This document shows, in pieces, positions 1-5,686 of a stretch of DNA of 11,735 nt. Below the pieces are notes generated by a model that worked only from the letters and a program-made list of their open reading frames with translations, had not been told where the DNA came from and ran no database searches. The position numbers were made by a program, and so were the translations under genes. Each line of letters begins with the position of its first letter. Position 1 is the first letter of the stretch. The stretch is from Methanoculleus sp. UBA374 (lineage in GTDB: Archaea > Halobacteriota > Methanomicrobia > Methanomicrobiales > Methanoculleaceae), in the NCBI GenBank assembly GCA_002508705.1, contig DAYL01000006.1, positions 1 to 11,735 on the forward strand. Reading direction: 5' to 3'.

Positions 1-157
1 CACCTCGTTCATGCGCACCCGGGAAGGCCACGGAACCGCAACGGCTATCCCTGACAGCAACCAACAGCCCTATTGCCCTCCGGGCACGCTGTTGGGGGCC
101 GGGACACGATGCCGATCGGGGTTCCCGGCCCCCGCGGGATACCGCAGGCGGTATCAC
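1..157 (-). promoter_or_regulatory. Structured 5' leader, copy L1 (gene lies beyond window edge)
   Basis: First of four related leaders, read right to left. The predicted transcript begins near 157 and contains an inverted repeat GATACCGC-CT-GCGGTATC (138-155), a long hairpin (5' arm 123-133, 3' arm 94-104, GGGGGCCGGGA against TCCCGGCCCCC, 18-nt loop), and the conserved 56-nt core at 32-87. After the core come a pyrimidine-rich stretch (CCTTCCC on the minus strand) and GAGGTG at 1-6. Aligned with copy L2, GAGGTG falls exactly where L2 has its Shine-Dalgarno, so the start codon is probably just left of position 1. The ATG at 12-10 is less likely. The structure is seen; the regulatory role is inferred. 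Confidence 0.7.
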
Positions 158-179
158 CGATCGAGACGTCGACGTTCCT

Positions 180-195
180 CTTTATACCTTTTCTG
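180..195 (-). promoter_or_regulatory. Archaeal BRE/TATA promoter of leader L1
   Basis: On the minus strand AGAAAA is followed directly by GGTATAAAG (180-188), a good match to an archaeal BRE plus TATA box. The same block, GGTATATGG, occurs at the matching place in L2 and L4. A start about 25 nt downstream falls at 155-160, at the edge of the dyad. Between the TATA box and that start lies the palindrome ACGTCGACGT (166-175), also present in L4 but not in L2. Confidence 0.65.
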
Positions 196-346
196 TGACA
201 ATCAGCTACTCATTCAGGCATTCGAAAGCCTCCGGATCGGAAAAAAGACGGATCTTCCGGCAGCGAAGCCCGGTGCTCCGGTCTCTCCCCCGGATGCCGA
301 CCACAGGCGGAGTGCGCGTATTCCGGGTGGGGCCGACCCCTTGTCA
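196..346 (-). other. Inter-cassette spacer between permease stop and promoter L1
   Basis: Non-coding stretch between the permease stop codon and the L1 promoter. It is the counterpart of the spacers at 3291-3440 and 8193-8346 but is the most diverged: it lacks their CCGGCGG-TT-CCGCCGG hairpin. It contains a run of six T on the minus strand (246-241), about 100 nt after the permease stop, which could act as an archaeal U-tract terminator. I see no gene here. Confidence 0.4.
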
Positions 347-1390
347 TCACCGGAGGTCCATCCGCATGAACCTCGTATACGCGACGGCGAAGAAGACGAC
401 GGGATAGAGGGTCAGTGCTACAACGCTCGACCAGATCCTGCCGAGCGTATCCTCAAGGGTAGTTCCCTGGTAACTGTGAATCCTCTGGATGAGAGTGTTG
501 ATCGCCATCTGCGGTGAGAGGAGGTTGACGGCGCTCTCGACCATCCTCGTCTGTTCGAGGTGCGCCGTAATCTCAGCCTGGTATCCTTCCGATCGGGTAT
601 CCCCTCCGTATGCGGCGGGGTCGGGCTTCTCCATCATGAGCGCCGTGCCGATATTTGTGGTGACGAAGGGGATCAGGAACGTGATGAGGATGAAGACGGC
701 CAGCGAGAGGAGCAGAGCACTGCCGCTCTCCCGGCAGAGGGTGGAGAACGCAAGCGCGATGGAGAAGAACGTCACGAGGAAGAGGAGGGTGACGCCGGCA
801 TAGGTCAGGATCATCCAGAGGTCGTCCGGGGAGGGTACGATAGAGCAGACGAGGAGATAGGCGGTGGAGAGAGCGAGCACGCTCCCGACGATGAGGACCA
901 GCAGCGCGATGCCGCCCAGCGCTTTCCCGTTGATGATCTCGTCCCGGAAGACCGGACGGGCGAGGAGAGTTTTGAGCGACCGGGACTCCTTCTCCTTTGA
1001 GACCAGGTCAAACCCAATGGCGAGAGCAAGGATGCCGCCGTAGGAGACCAGCGTGAGAAACATCGAGGAATAAATGCCCTCGACCGGCGGTGCGACGGGA
1101 GGCATCATTCGTTCCGGTCCGTCATCTGCCGTCTCCATTGCGATCAGATCTTCGGTATACCTCGTCAGGTCTCCCTGGTACCTCTCGATCCCGCCGTACG
1201 TCCCCACCAAGGTAAGGCCCAGAAACAGGGCGAGAACGACCAGGTAGTGCCAGCCCGTGATGTGGTCGGCGAACTCCTTTTGTGCCACGATGAAAACGCG
1301 CTCTGTCGTCATGTGATCCCCCTGAGAGTCCGGTCCGTCCCGAACGGGCCTGCGTTCCGATCCGATGTATGCGGTGGCGTCATTGCTCAT
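347..1390 (-). CDS. ABC-2 type transporter permease (NosY-like)
   Basis: A 347-residue integral membrane protein, probably the membrane subunit of an ABC exporter; it needs an ATPase that is not in the window. Hydrophobic segments lie near residues 48-67, 108-126, 157-183, 190-213, 225-247 and 322-341, the usual six-helix ABC-2 layout. The cytoplasmic motif after helix 2, FDLVSKEKESRSL then RPVFRDEIINGKALGG (about 127-160), is shared with the other three permeases here. The C-terminus RFMRMDLR is the family tail. The ATG at 1390 lies one base after the stop of the upstream frame and gives an MSND start matching MKND, MSGD and MNGD in the paralogues. An internal ATG at 1312 with GGGGATC before it is the alternative. 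Substrate unknown. Confidence 0.9.
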   Translation of the reverse strand: MSNDATAYIGSERRPVRDGPDSQGDHMTTERVFIVAQKEFADHITGWHYLVVLALFLGLTLVGTYGGIERYQGDLTRYTEDLIAMETADDGPERMMPPVAPPVEGIYSSMFLTLVSYGGILALAIGFDLVSKEKESRSLKTLLARPVFRDEIINGKALGGIALLVLIVGSVLALSTAYLLVCSIVPSPDDLWMILTYAGVTLLFLVTFFSIALAFSTLCRESGSALLLSLAVFILITFLIPFVTTNIGTALMMEKPDPAAYGGDTRSEGYQAEITAHLEQTRMVESAVNLLSPQMAINTLIQRIHSYQGTTLEDTLGRIWSSVVALTLYPVVFFAVAYTRFMRMDLR

Positions 1391-1391
1391 C

Positions 1392-1637
1392 CTACCGAAT
1401 GTTTGCCGCAGCGATCTGAAATTCACCCTTCCCCGCCTCTTCTGCGGCGAAAGAGACAGACAGGGTCTTTGTACCACCCCGGTCCAGGGTGACGGATTCG
1501 CTGTACGGCCTGCCTGCGGCGTCGCGGACGGTCAGGGTGAACGAGGCTCGGGCGGGATCGAAGAGACCGTAGTTCCGGTTGGTGCAGGTCACCGTAAACG
1601 TGTTCCAGCCGAGCCCGGTCACGACATCCGCACCCAA
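1392..1637 (-). CDS. CARDB/NEW3-like beta-sandwich domain, possibly 3' half of a split gene
   Basis: An 81-codon frame that opens with TTG, two codons after an in-frame TGA, and has no signal peptide of its own. The sequence GWNTFTVTCTNRNYG followed by alternating beta-type segments and RGGTKTLSVSFAAEEAG resembles extracellular CARDB or NEW3 adhesion-like domains. It overlaps the preceding secreted frame (1619-1888) by 19 bp in a different frame. That frame carries a near copy of the same motif, GWNTFTVNCQNEN. Read with a one-base shift near 1638-1640, both frames would form a single secreted protein of about 165 residues. It may therefore be a broken gene, a sequencing indel, a programmed -1 frameshift, or a separate coupled gene. 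The permease starts one base after its stop. Confidence 0.6.
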   Translation of the reverse strand: MGADVVTGLGWNTFTVTCTNRNYGLFDPARASFTLTVRDAAGRPYSESVTLDRGGTKTLSVSFAAEEAGKGEFQIAAANIR

Positions 1638-1888
1638 CCGTCACCTAGATCGTCATTCTCATTCTGACAGTTCACCGTGAACGTGTTCCACCCTGCTGGG
1701 ACCTGAACTGAGCCCGCACCACTTATCCACACGGAGTCTGCCTCGCCGTCGGCGTGTATATGCCCAAGGTTCTCTGTTGCAAGGGGCGTCACGATTGATT
1801 CCGCACTCACCGCCAGCACATAGACCGCGCTGACGACCAGCAGCGCCACAAAGAGGGCGCCAATTCCGGAAGAGAGTCTTGCATTCAT
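1619..1888 (-). CDS. Small secreted protein, possibly 5' half of a split gene
   Basis: An 89-residue protein with a clear signal peptide (about residues 1-29, hydrophobic core ALFVALLVVSAVYVLAV, cleavage after SA), so it is probably exported. The mature part ends with GAGSVQVPAGWNTFTVNC and then stops abruptly after WVRMS. The ATG overlaps the stop of the upstream gene as ATGA (1888-1885), typical of translational coupling. The signal peptide is homologous to that of the gene at 2225-3088, with about 80% identity over roughly 70 bp by hand, although the mature regions are unrelated. The abrupt end and the repeated GWNTFTV motif in the next frame suggest a frameshifted single gene. Confidence 0.65.
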   Translation of the reverse strand: MNARLSSGIGALFVALLVVSAVYVLAVSAESIVTPLATENLGHIHADGEADSVWISGAGSVQVPAGWNTFTVNCQNENDDLGDGWVRMS

Positions 1889-2154
1889 GGTTCGCCCCTG
1901 AAGCACGCCCGGACGAGATAGAGCGAGGCGGCGATAAAGACAATACCAAGACCGATGCTGACATAGTCGAGCGGGTGCGCCCGGAGGAGAGGTATCCACC
2001 AGTAGTCGGACGGGATGGCCATCCCCCGCGCACCCAAGCTCACGAACAGCATCCCAACCGCTACGGAGAGCAGCGCCGAGATGAAGGCGCGGACCCTCGG
2101 GTAAGGTATGCCAAAGAGACCGTTTCCCCAGAACTTTTCAGAAAATGTGCGCAT
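1885..2154 (-). CDS. Small two-helix membrane protein, unknown function
   Basis: An 89-residue protein with two hydrophobic segments, about residues 22-43 (AFISALLSVAVGMLFVSLGA) and 62-80 (DYVSIGLGIVFIAASLYLV), probably a small integral membrane protein. I do not recognise the family. I chose the ATG at 2154 because GAGATGAT, one mismatch from the archaeal GAGGTGAT Shine-Dalgarno, lies 4 nt before it. Longer forms from ATG 2163 or TTG 2187 are possible. It overlaps the next gene by 4 bp (ATGA) and sits in the operon leading to the permease, so it may be an accessory subunit; that is inference. Confidence 0.75.
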   Translation of the reverse strand: MRTFSEKFWGNGLFGIPYPRVRAFISALLSVAVGMLFVSLGARGMAIPSDYWWIPLLRAHPLDYVSIGLGIVFIAASLYLVRACFRGEP

Positions 2155-2224
2155 TGTCATCATCTCATCTGAAATTTTAGTTCTCAAAAAGGGTTTGTTT
2201 TTAGGTTAGCTGGGCATGTTGTAT

Positions 2225-3088
2225 CTAGACCAGATTTGCTGTCAGGTTGTAGGTCCACTGGACAGTCGCGCTCGCACCAGGCGGCCGCCTCTCTTCGCAG
2301 GCTCCATAGATTGACTGCGTCCCTTCATAATCTCCAACCCAGTCGACCGCATACTTCCCGGCGCTTCCCACCTGGCATTCACCTGGCTTCGGCCTGATCT
2401 TGTCCTGATGGAGCACGAAGTCCTTGCTAATGCTGCACCCTACACCCTTATACTCGGCTCCGAGACCTACCGTCACAGTATCTTCGTTCCCGATGAGATC
2501 TGAGTCAGGGGAATAAATTAACAGGTTAGATGTCGAATCTTCGAATTTTATCCGGTTCCAGAAGTTTTTGAGGTTCGAATCATCGCCCATCCAGACATCT
2601 TCGCGATTCTGTGCTGCGCTCCACTGCCACCAGTAATAATGATCTCTGCCCTGTTCATCGGTCACATCTAACTTATAGAGACTCAGCACGTTGTCAGAAC
2701 TTGCCATAACAACCCCGTCATCATTTTTAGCTTCCAAATGCTCATTCCAAGCCGTCACATACTGGAGATTCCGTGTTATATCCGGCAAGCCAGAAGAACT
2801 CTGAACAAATCTGTCAATATGCGATTTTAGTGCAGTAACATTTTCCGATCCGTATTTTTGCTCCATTTTCTTGGAATAAGCTACAAATTCCTCTTTTGAC
2901 ATTCCTGGGGTTTCAGGGGTTATTCGCAACGTTTTTTGAGCAGAAGCGATCTGATCATAATTCGTATCTCCCTCACCCACAAGAGAATCATTCTCCTGTG
3001 TTGCGCTCACCGCCGGCACGAAGATTGCGCCGACGACCAGCAGTGCCGCGAACAGGGCACTGATTCCGGAAAGATCTTTTGTTTTCAT
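2225..3088 (-). CDS. Secreted protein of unknown function with low GC
   Basis: A 287-residue protein, first gene behind leader L2. GGAGGT lies 8 nt before the ATG at 3088. A signal peptide (about residues 1-29, core ALFAALLVVGAIFVPAV, cleavage after VSA) indicates export. The mature protein is polar and rich in Trp and Tyr near the middle (HYYWWQWS, DVWMGDD), with beta-type segments, three Cys and sequons NVT and NLT toward the ends. No family recognised. GC is strikingly low in the mature N-terminal half: by hand 22 of 60 bases in 2821-2880, against 40 of 60 in a permease stretch (11101-11160). The signal-peptide part is not low. The open frame continues upstream to 3553, but that part is leader and spacer. 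Confidence 0.8.
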   Translation of the reverse strand: MKTKDLSGISALFAALLVVGAIFVPAVSATQENDSLVGEGDTNYDQIASAQKTLRITPETPGMSKEEFVAYSKKMEQKYGSENVTALKSHIDRFVQSSSGLPDITRNLQYVTAWNEHLEAKNDDGVVMASSDNVLSLYKLDVTDEQGRDHYYWWQWSAAQNREDVWMGDDSNLKNFWNRIKFEDSTSNLLIYSPDSDLIGNEDTVTVGLGAEYKGVGCSISKDFVLHQDKIRPKPGECQVGSAGKYAVDWVGDYEGTQSIYGACEERRPPGASATVQWTYNLTANLV

Positions 3089-3252
3089 GGTTCCATACCT
3101 CCTTTCATATGTGCCCCGGGAGACCACGGAACCGTAACGGCTATCCCTTCTGGGGGCCAACAGCCCTATTGCCCTCCGGGCACACTGTGGGGGCCGGGAC
3201 ACGACGCCAATCGAGCTTCCCGGCCCCCGCGGGATACCGCACGCGGTATCGC
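3089..3252 (-). promoter_or_regulatory. Structured 5' leader, copy L2
   Basis: Second leader copy, directly before the secreted-protein gene. In transcript order it has the dyad GATACCGC-GT-GCGGTATC (3250-3233), the long hairpin (5' arm 3218-3228, 3' arm 3189-3199, 11 bp as in L1), the 56-nt core at 3128-3183, a TCTCCC stretch and the Shine-Dalgarno GGAGGT. TCTCC can pair with GGAGG of the Shine-Dalgarno (one G-U pair), and the core segment TGCCCGGAGG can pair with the same stretch if two bulges are allowed. The core differs from L1 at about 8 of 56 positions, seven of them in one short variable segment. Confidence 0.72.
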
Positions 3253-3274
3253 CGATGGAGACTTCGTTGTTCTC

Positions 3275-3289
3275 CCATATACCTTTTCT
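3275..3289 (-). promoter_or_regulatory. Archaeal BRE/TATA promoter of leader L2
   Basis: AGAAAA followed by GGTATATGG (3275-3283) on the minus strand. A start 25 nt downstream falls near 3252, next to the dyad at 3250-3233. The block TGTGACAGAAAAGG upstream is shared with L1 and nearly so with L4. Confidence 0.65.
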
Positions 3290-3290
3290 G

Positions 3291-3440
3291 TGACAAAACC
3301 CTAATCGTCGGAGCGCTCGAAGGCTCCGGAACGGAGGAGACCGGCGGAACCGCCGGCATTGCAGCCCGGGACCGCGCACCTCCCCGGATAACCGGCGGCA
3401 GGAAAAGTGCGCGCGTTTCGGGCCGACCGACCGCATGCTG
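3291..3440 (-). repeat. Inter-cassette spacer repeat with hairpin
   Basis: Non-coding spacer between the permease relic and promoter L2. It is a close copy of 8193-8346: both contain the minus-strand inverted repeat CCGGCGG-TT-CCGCCGG (here 3341-3356) and the block AATCGTC-GAGCG-CTCCGGAACGG. The hairpin is about 55-60 bp upstream of the TATA box and about 85 bp after the stop codon of the relic. It may be a terminator stem or a regulator site. I see no gene. Confidence 0.6.
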
Positions 3441-3533
3441 TCACCGGATATCCGTCCACATGAGCCGCGTGTATGCGATGGAAGAGAAAAAGTGGGATAG
3501 AGGAGCAGCGCCGAAATGCTCGACCAGATCCTG
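3441..3533 (-). pseudogene. Relic of an ABC-2 permease C-terminus, frameshifted
   Basis: About 93 bp matching the last 30 codons of the permease at 347-1390. In one frame it reads RIWSSISALLLYPTF, against RIWSSVVALTLYPVVFF in the intact gene. In the next frame it reads HFFSSIAYTRLMWTDIR then TGA, against FFAVAYTRFMRMDLR. The shift lies at the T-run around 3485-3492. The DNA match includes CTCGACCAGATCCT on the plus strand (3519-3532; the same word occurs in the intact permease gene near 427-440). Nothing upstream of 3533 resembles a permease; the next gene ends at 3584. The rest of the permease gene has been deleted, leaving its 3' end attached to the conserved spacer. Confidence 0.8.
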
Positions 3534-3583
3534 ACTCTTTTTCCACGCCTCAACCTGTCCCGGTTCCCCCAACGTTTGCTCTC

Positions 3584-4861
3584 TCACATCCATCCTGCCT
3601 CCTCTCTCGCCACCCTGAGTGCGTAATCGATAATGTTCCAGTCGATCAGAACCGTCCTGTTGTGCATTGTGGTGCCGTTCAGCGCCTCGGTTTCGGGTGT
3701 GAGATTGCGCACCCATACCCAGATCTCCGTGGGCGATACCGCGAAACTCGATATCTGCAATTCAGGATGGTCCTTCTGGAATTGGAGCAATTCAGCCACA
3801 ACTCGCTCTCTTTCTTTCTCATACTCGAGATCATGGATGACCGTAAAGGTCCAGCCGGCGACCTGCTTGCCCTGAACGGCATCCACGTCGTTCTTCTCCG
3901 GTATGGAGTACGCATAGATGGTGGCCTGTTTGTTCAGGGGATCAAGCTCCCACTTTCGTATACCCCCGATCTCCACAAATCGCGCGATGTTTTCCATTTC
4001 CTCTTTCACTTCATCCGGTAACTCGTCTGGCGTCATATTCGCCTCTTTCAGCGCTCGCCTCACGGCTGCAGGCACATACTGTTCCTGAACGACGTTAAAG
4101 GTCCAGCCGGCGACCTCTCTGCCCTGAACGGCCTGCACCTCTTGTTCATGCTCGGCATCCCGGGAAAAGTACGTATAGACGATGACCCGGTTGTTCTGGG
4201 GATCAAGCTCCCACTTCCGTACGCCTCCAATCTGCACGGTTTTTCCCATTTCCTCTTTCACTTCGTCCGGCAACTCATCCAGCGTCATATTCGCCGCATC
4301 CAGCGCCCGCCTCACGAATGAGGGCACATAGGGTTCCCAGATAATGGTAAAGGTCCAATCGCCGACCCGCCTGCCCTGAACAACACTCAACTCTTTTTCA
4401 TGCTCTTCATTCAGGGCGGGGGACGCATAGATGACGACCTGCTTGTTCTGGGAATCAAACTCCCACGTTCGGATAATATCTTCAAACTGCACGGTGTTTT
4501 TCAGTTCTTCGGTTACGTCGCCGGGCAACTCCTCCGGCGTCATATTCGCCTCTTTCAGCACTCGCTCCACGGTGCTCGACCGATACCAGGATGCCTGGAT
4601 CTCCTGGGCACGCTCCAAGATCTCTTTCGATGTCATGTTCCTAACCTCCGGTACTTCTTCAGATCCCTCGTTCGGCGTTTCATTCCGGCTTATATTCCCG
4701 GGCAGGTTCGACTCTGTCGGCGACCCTTCCGGCGTCACGTTCCCGATCTCTGGACGGGTGTCCCCGTCCGGAAGGTGCACGGCTACGATCAGCGCTCCTG
4801 CGCAACAGACGACTCCGATTGCGACAACAGCGGCGATGATTCGTGCAACGGACCTTGCCAT
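3584..4861 (-). CDS. Secreted or membrane-anchored protein with three 84-residue repeats
   Basis: A 425-residue protein. The N-terminal hydrophobic segment (about residues 8-30, IIAAVVAIGVVCCAGALIVAV) is a signal peptide or anchor, with CC and CAG near its end. A Pro/Asn/Glu-rich linker with sequons (NVT, NIS, NET) follows. Residues 98 to about 343 are three tandem repeats. Each has ANMT, an ELP-x(3)-EE helix, KWELD-x(2)-N (or TWEFD), a beta segment, VQG, and WTF at residues 169, 253 and 337. A C-terminal domain (about 350-425) has EIWVWVRNLT and ends EEAGWM. No family recognised. The start at ATG 4861 has AGAGG just before it, after the stop of the upstream gene; a GTG at 4873 is the alternative. 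The permease expected next is reduced to the relic at 3441-3533. Confidence 0.82.
   Translation of the reverse strand: MARSVARIIAAVVAIGVVCCAGALIVAVHLPDGDTRPEIGNVTPEGSPTESNLPGNISRNETPNEGSEEVPEVRNMTSKEILERAQEIQASWYRSSTVERVLKEANMTPEELPGDVTEELKNTVQFEDIIRTWEFDSQNKQVVIYASPALNEEHEKELSVVQGRRVGDWTFTIIWEPYVPSFVRRALDAANMTLDELPDEVKEEMGKTVQIGGVRKWELDPQNNRVIVYTYFSRDAEHEQEVQAVQGREVAGWTFNVVQEQYVPAAVRRALKEANMTPDELPDEVKEEMENIARFVEIGGIRKWELDPLNKQATIYAYSIPEKNDVDAVQGKQVAGWTFTVIHDLEYEKERERVVAELLQFQKDHPELQISSFAVSPTEIWVWVRNLTPETEALNGTTMHNRTVLIDWNIIDYALRVAREEAGWM
3833..4570 (-). repeat. Three tandem 252-bp coding repeats
   Basis: Internal repeat array of the gene at 3584-4861. On the plus strand the word AAAGGTCCA recurs at 3846, 4098 and 4350, a period of exactly 252 bp. 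An extra codon in the first unit makes other landmarks 85 codons apart. Units 2 and 3 are closest in protein (VRRAL, ANMT, ELPDEVKEEM), and unit 1 is more diverged, which suggests stepwise duplication. Confidence 0.85.
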
Positions 4862-4869
4862 TCTTCCTC

Positions 4870-5481
4870 TCACTCCGAGGTGATGGCGCCGTTTTCACCA
4901 ATCAGAAATACCGCTATAGGTGACTCTGGCTTATAGTCGGGGAGAGCACAGGTCATCACTCCGGTTATCTCGTAGATCGTCACCTTCGTATCCTCGGTTT
5001 TTGTCCCGTAGGGCATCTGCCAGTTCCCGGGCCTGATATCCAGGTTGCCAAACTGGTAGAACTTCCAGCTGGAGAACTCCTTCATCTTGCCTCCCAAAAA
5101 CTCGGCGCAGACCGCATGGCTGAGTCCTTGTTCGCTATTCTTGACAAACGTCAGGTAGAAGTCCAGGTCGAAGGTCCCCTCGATGTAGCAGTGCTCGGGG
5201 CAACCTTCCCTCTCCATCCAGTAGCAGCCCGCCAGTGTCTGGAGATGTGCGAGGCATTTCCGGGTCCGGGCATACCGCATCATCATGTTCTCCTGGCATT
5301 CGGCGCTGTACCAGGACCCCGAACCGCCCCCGCAGTCGGGAAGCCCGTGGCGGGAATAACCGATCATGAAGGGCAGGTACACGCCTGCCGACAAGTGGCA
5401 GTCCCCATCCTGGGGGACGTGCCGGTGAGCGGCAGAGGTTTGAGTGTCAGCCTGATATGTGGGCTTTTCTTTCTGTTTCAT
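4870..5481 (-). CDS. Cys-rich protein without visible signal peptide, unknown function
   Basis: A 203-residue protein behind leader L3. The ATG at 5481 has GGAGGA 8 nt upstream. Nine Cys occur at residues 28, 50, 62, 76, 86, 94, 98, 125 and 178; C94 and C98 form a C-x(3)-C with His (EGCPEHCYIEG). There is also a glycine-rich CGGGSGSW stretch. No hydrophobic N-terminal segment is visible, unlike nearly all neighbours. The Cys could bind metal in the cytoplasm or form disulfides if export uses another route. The first four residues, MKQK, equal those of the gene behind L4, perhaps because the 5' end was copied with the leader. It ends 8 bp before the next start. Family not recognised. Confidence 0.78.
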   Translation of the reverse strand: MKQKEKPTYQADTQTSAAHRHVPQDGDCHLSAGVYLPFMIGYSRHGLPDCGGGSGSWYSAECQENMMMRYARTRKCLAHLQTLAGCYWMEREGCPEHCYIEGTFDLDFYLTFVKNSEQGLSHAVCAEFLGGKMKEFSSWKFYQFGNLDIRPGNWQMPYGTKTEDTKVTIYEITGVMTCALPDYKPESPIAVFLIGENGAITSE

Positions 5482-5635
5482 GTGTGTTCCTCCATTTTTT
5501 TGGAAGGTACCCGGAGGAACACGGAACCGCAACGGCTATCCCCGATGGGAGCCAACAGCCCTAATGCCCTCCGGGCACATTGTGGGAGCCGGGGTACGAT
5601 GGCAATCGAACTTCCCGGCCCCCGCGGGATACTAC
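5482..5635 (-). promoter_or_regulatory. Structured leader, copy L3, inside an operon and without promoter
   Basis: Third leader copy. Similarity to the others starts at TATCCCGCGGG (about 5635) and continues through the long hairpin (5' arm 5614-5623, 3' arm 5584-5593, one G-U pair) and the 56-nt core (5523-5578). The TATA box and complete dyad are missing, so this copy is carried on the transcript of the upstream genes. It has the clearest switching geometry. GTGTTCCTCC and GGAGGAACAC (plus-strand arms 5484-5493 and 5513-5522) form a perfect 10-bp stem that buries the Shine-Dalgarno. The same pyrimidine stretch can instead pair, over ten positions with one G-U, with the core segment TGCCCGGAGG (5568-5577 against 5508-5517). 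Confidence 0.75.
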
Positions 5636-5686
5636 CGTTCAGACATCCACGCTGTTCTATCTGAATGGAACCCGTGCCTCTCATCT

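Noticed and set aside
1..12. ATG at 12-10 as the start of the gene behind L1
   Set aside because: Aligned with L2, this ATG falls in the loop before the Shine-Dalgarno, and the GAGGTG that follows it matches the Shine-Dalgarno position. The real start is probably outside the window.
1391..1477. Upstream extension of the leftmost permease to 1477
   Set aside because: It overlaps the CARDB-like frame. The ATG at 1390 directly follows that frame's stop and gives the MSND start shared in type with the paralogues.
2186..2193. T5 run on the minus strand after the stop at 2225 as a terminator
   Set aside because: It is short, has no stem before it, and the next genes appear to belong to the same operon.
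3089..3553. Upstream extension of the low-GC secreted protein to position 3553
   Set aside because: The extension covers the leader, promoter, spacer and permease relic. The GGAGGT and signal peptide fix the start at 3088.
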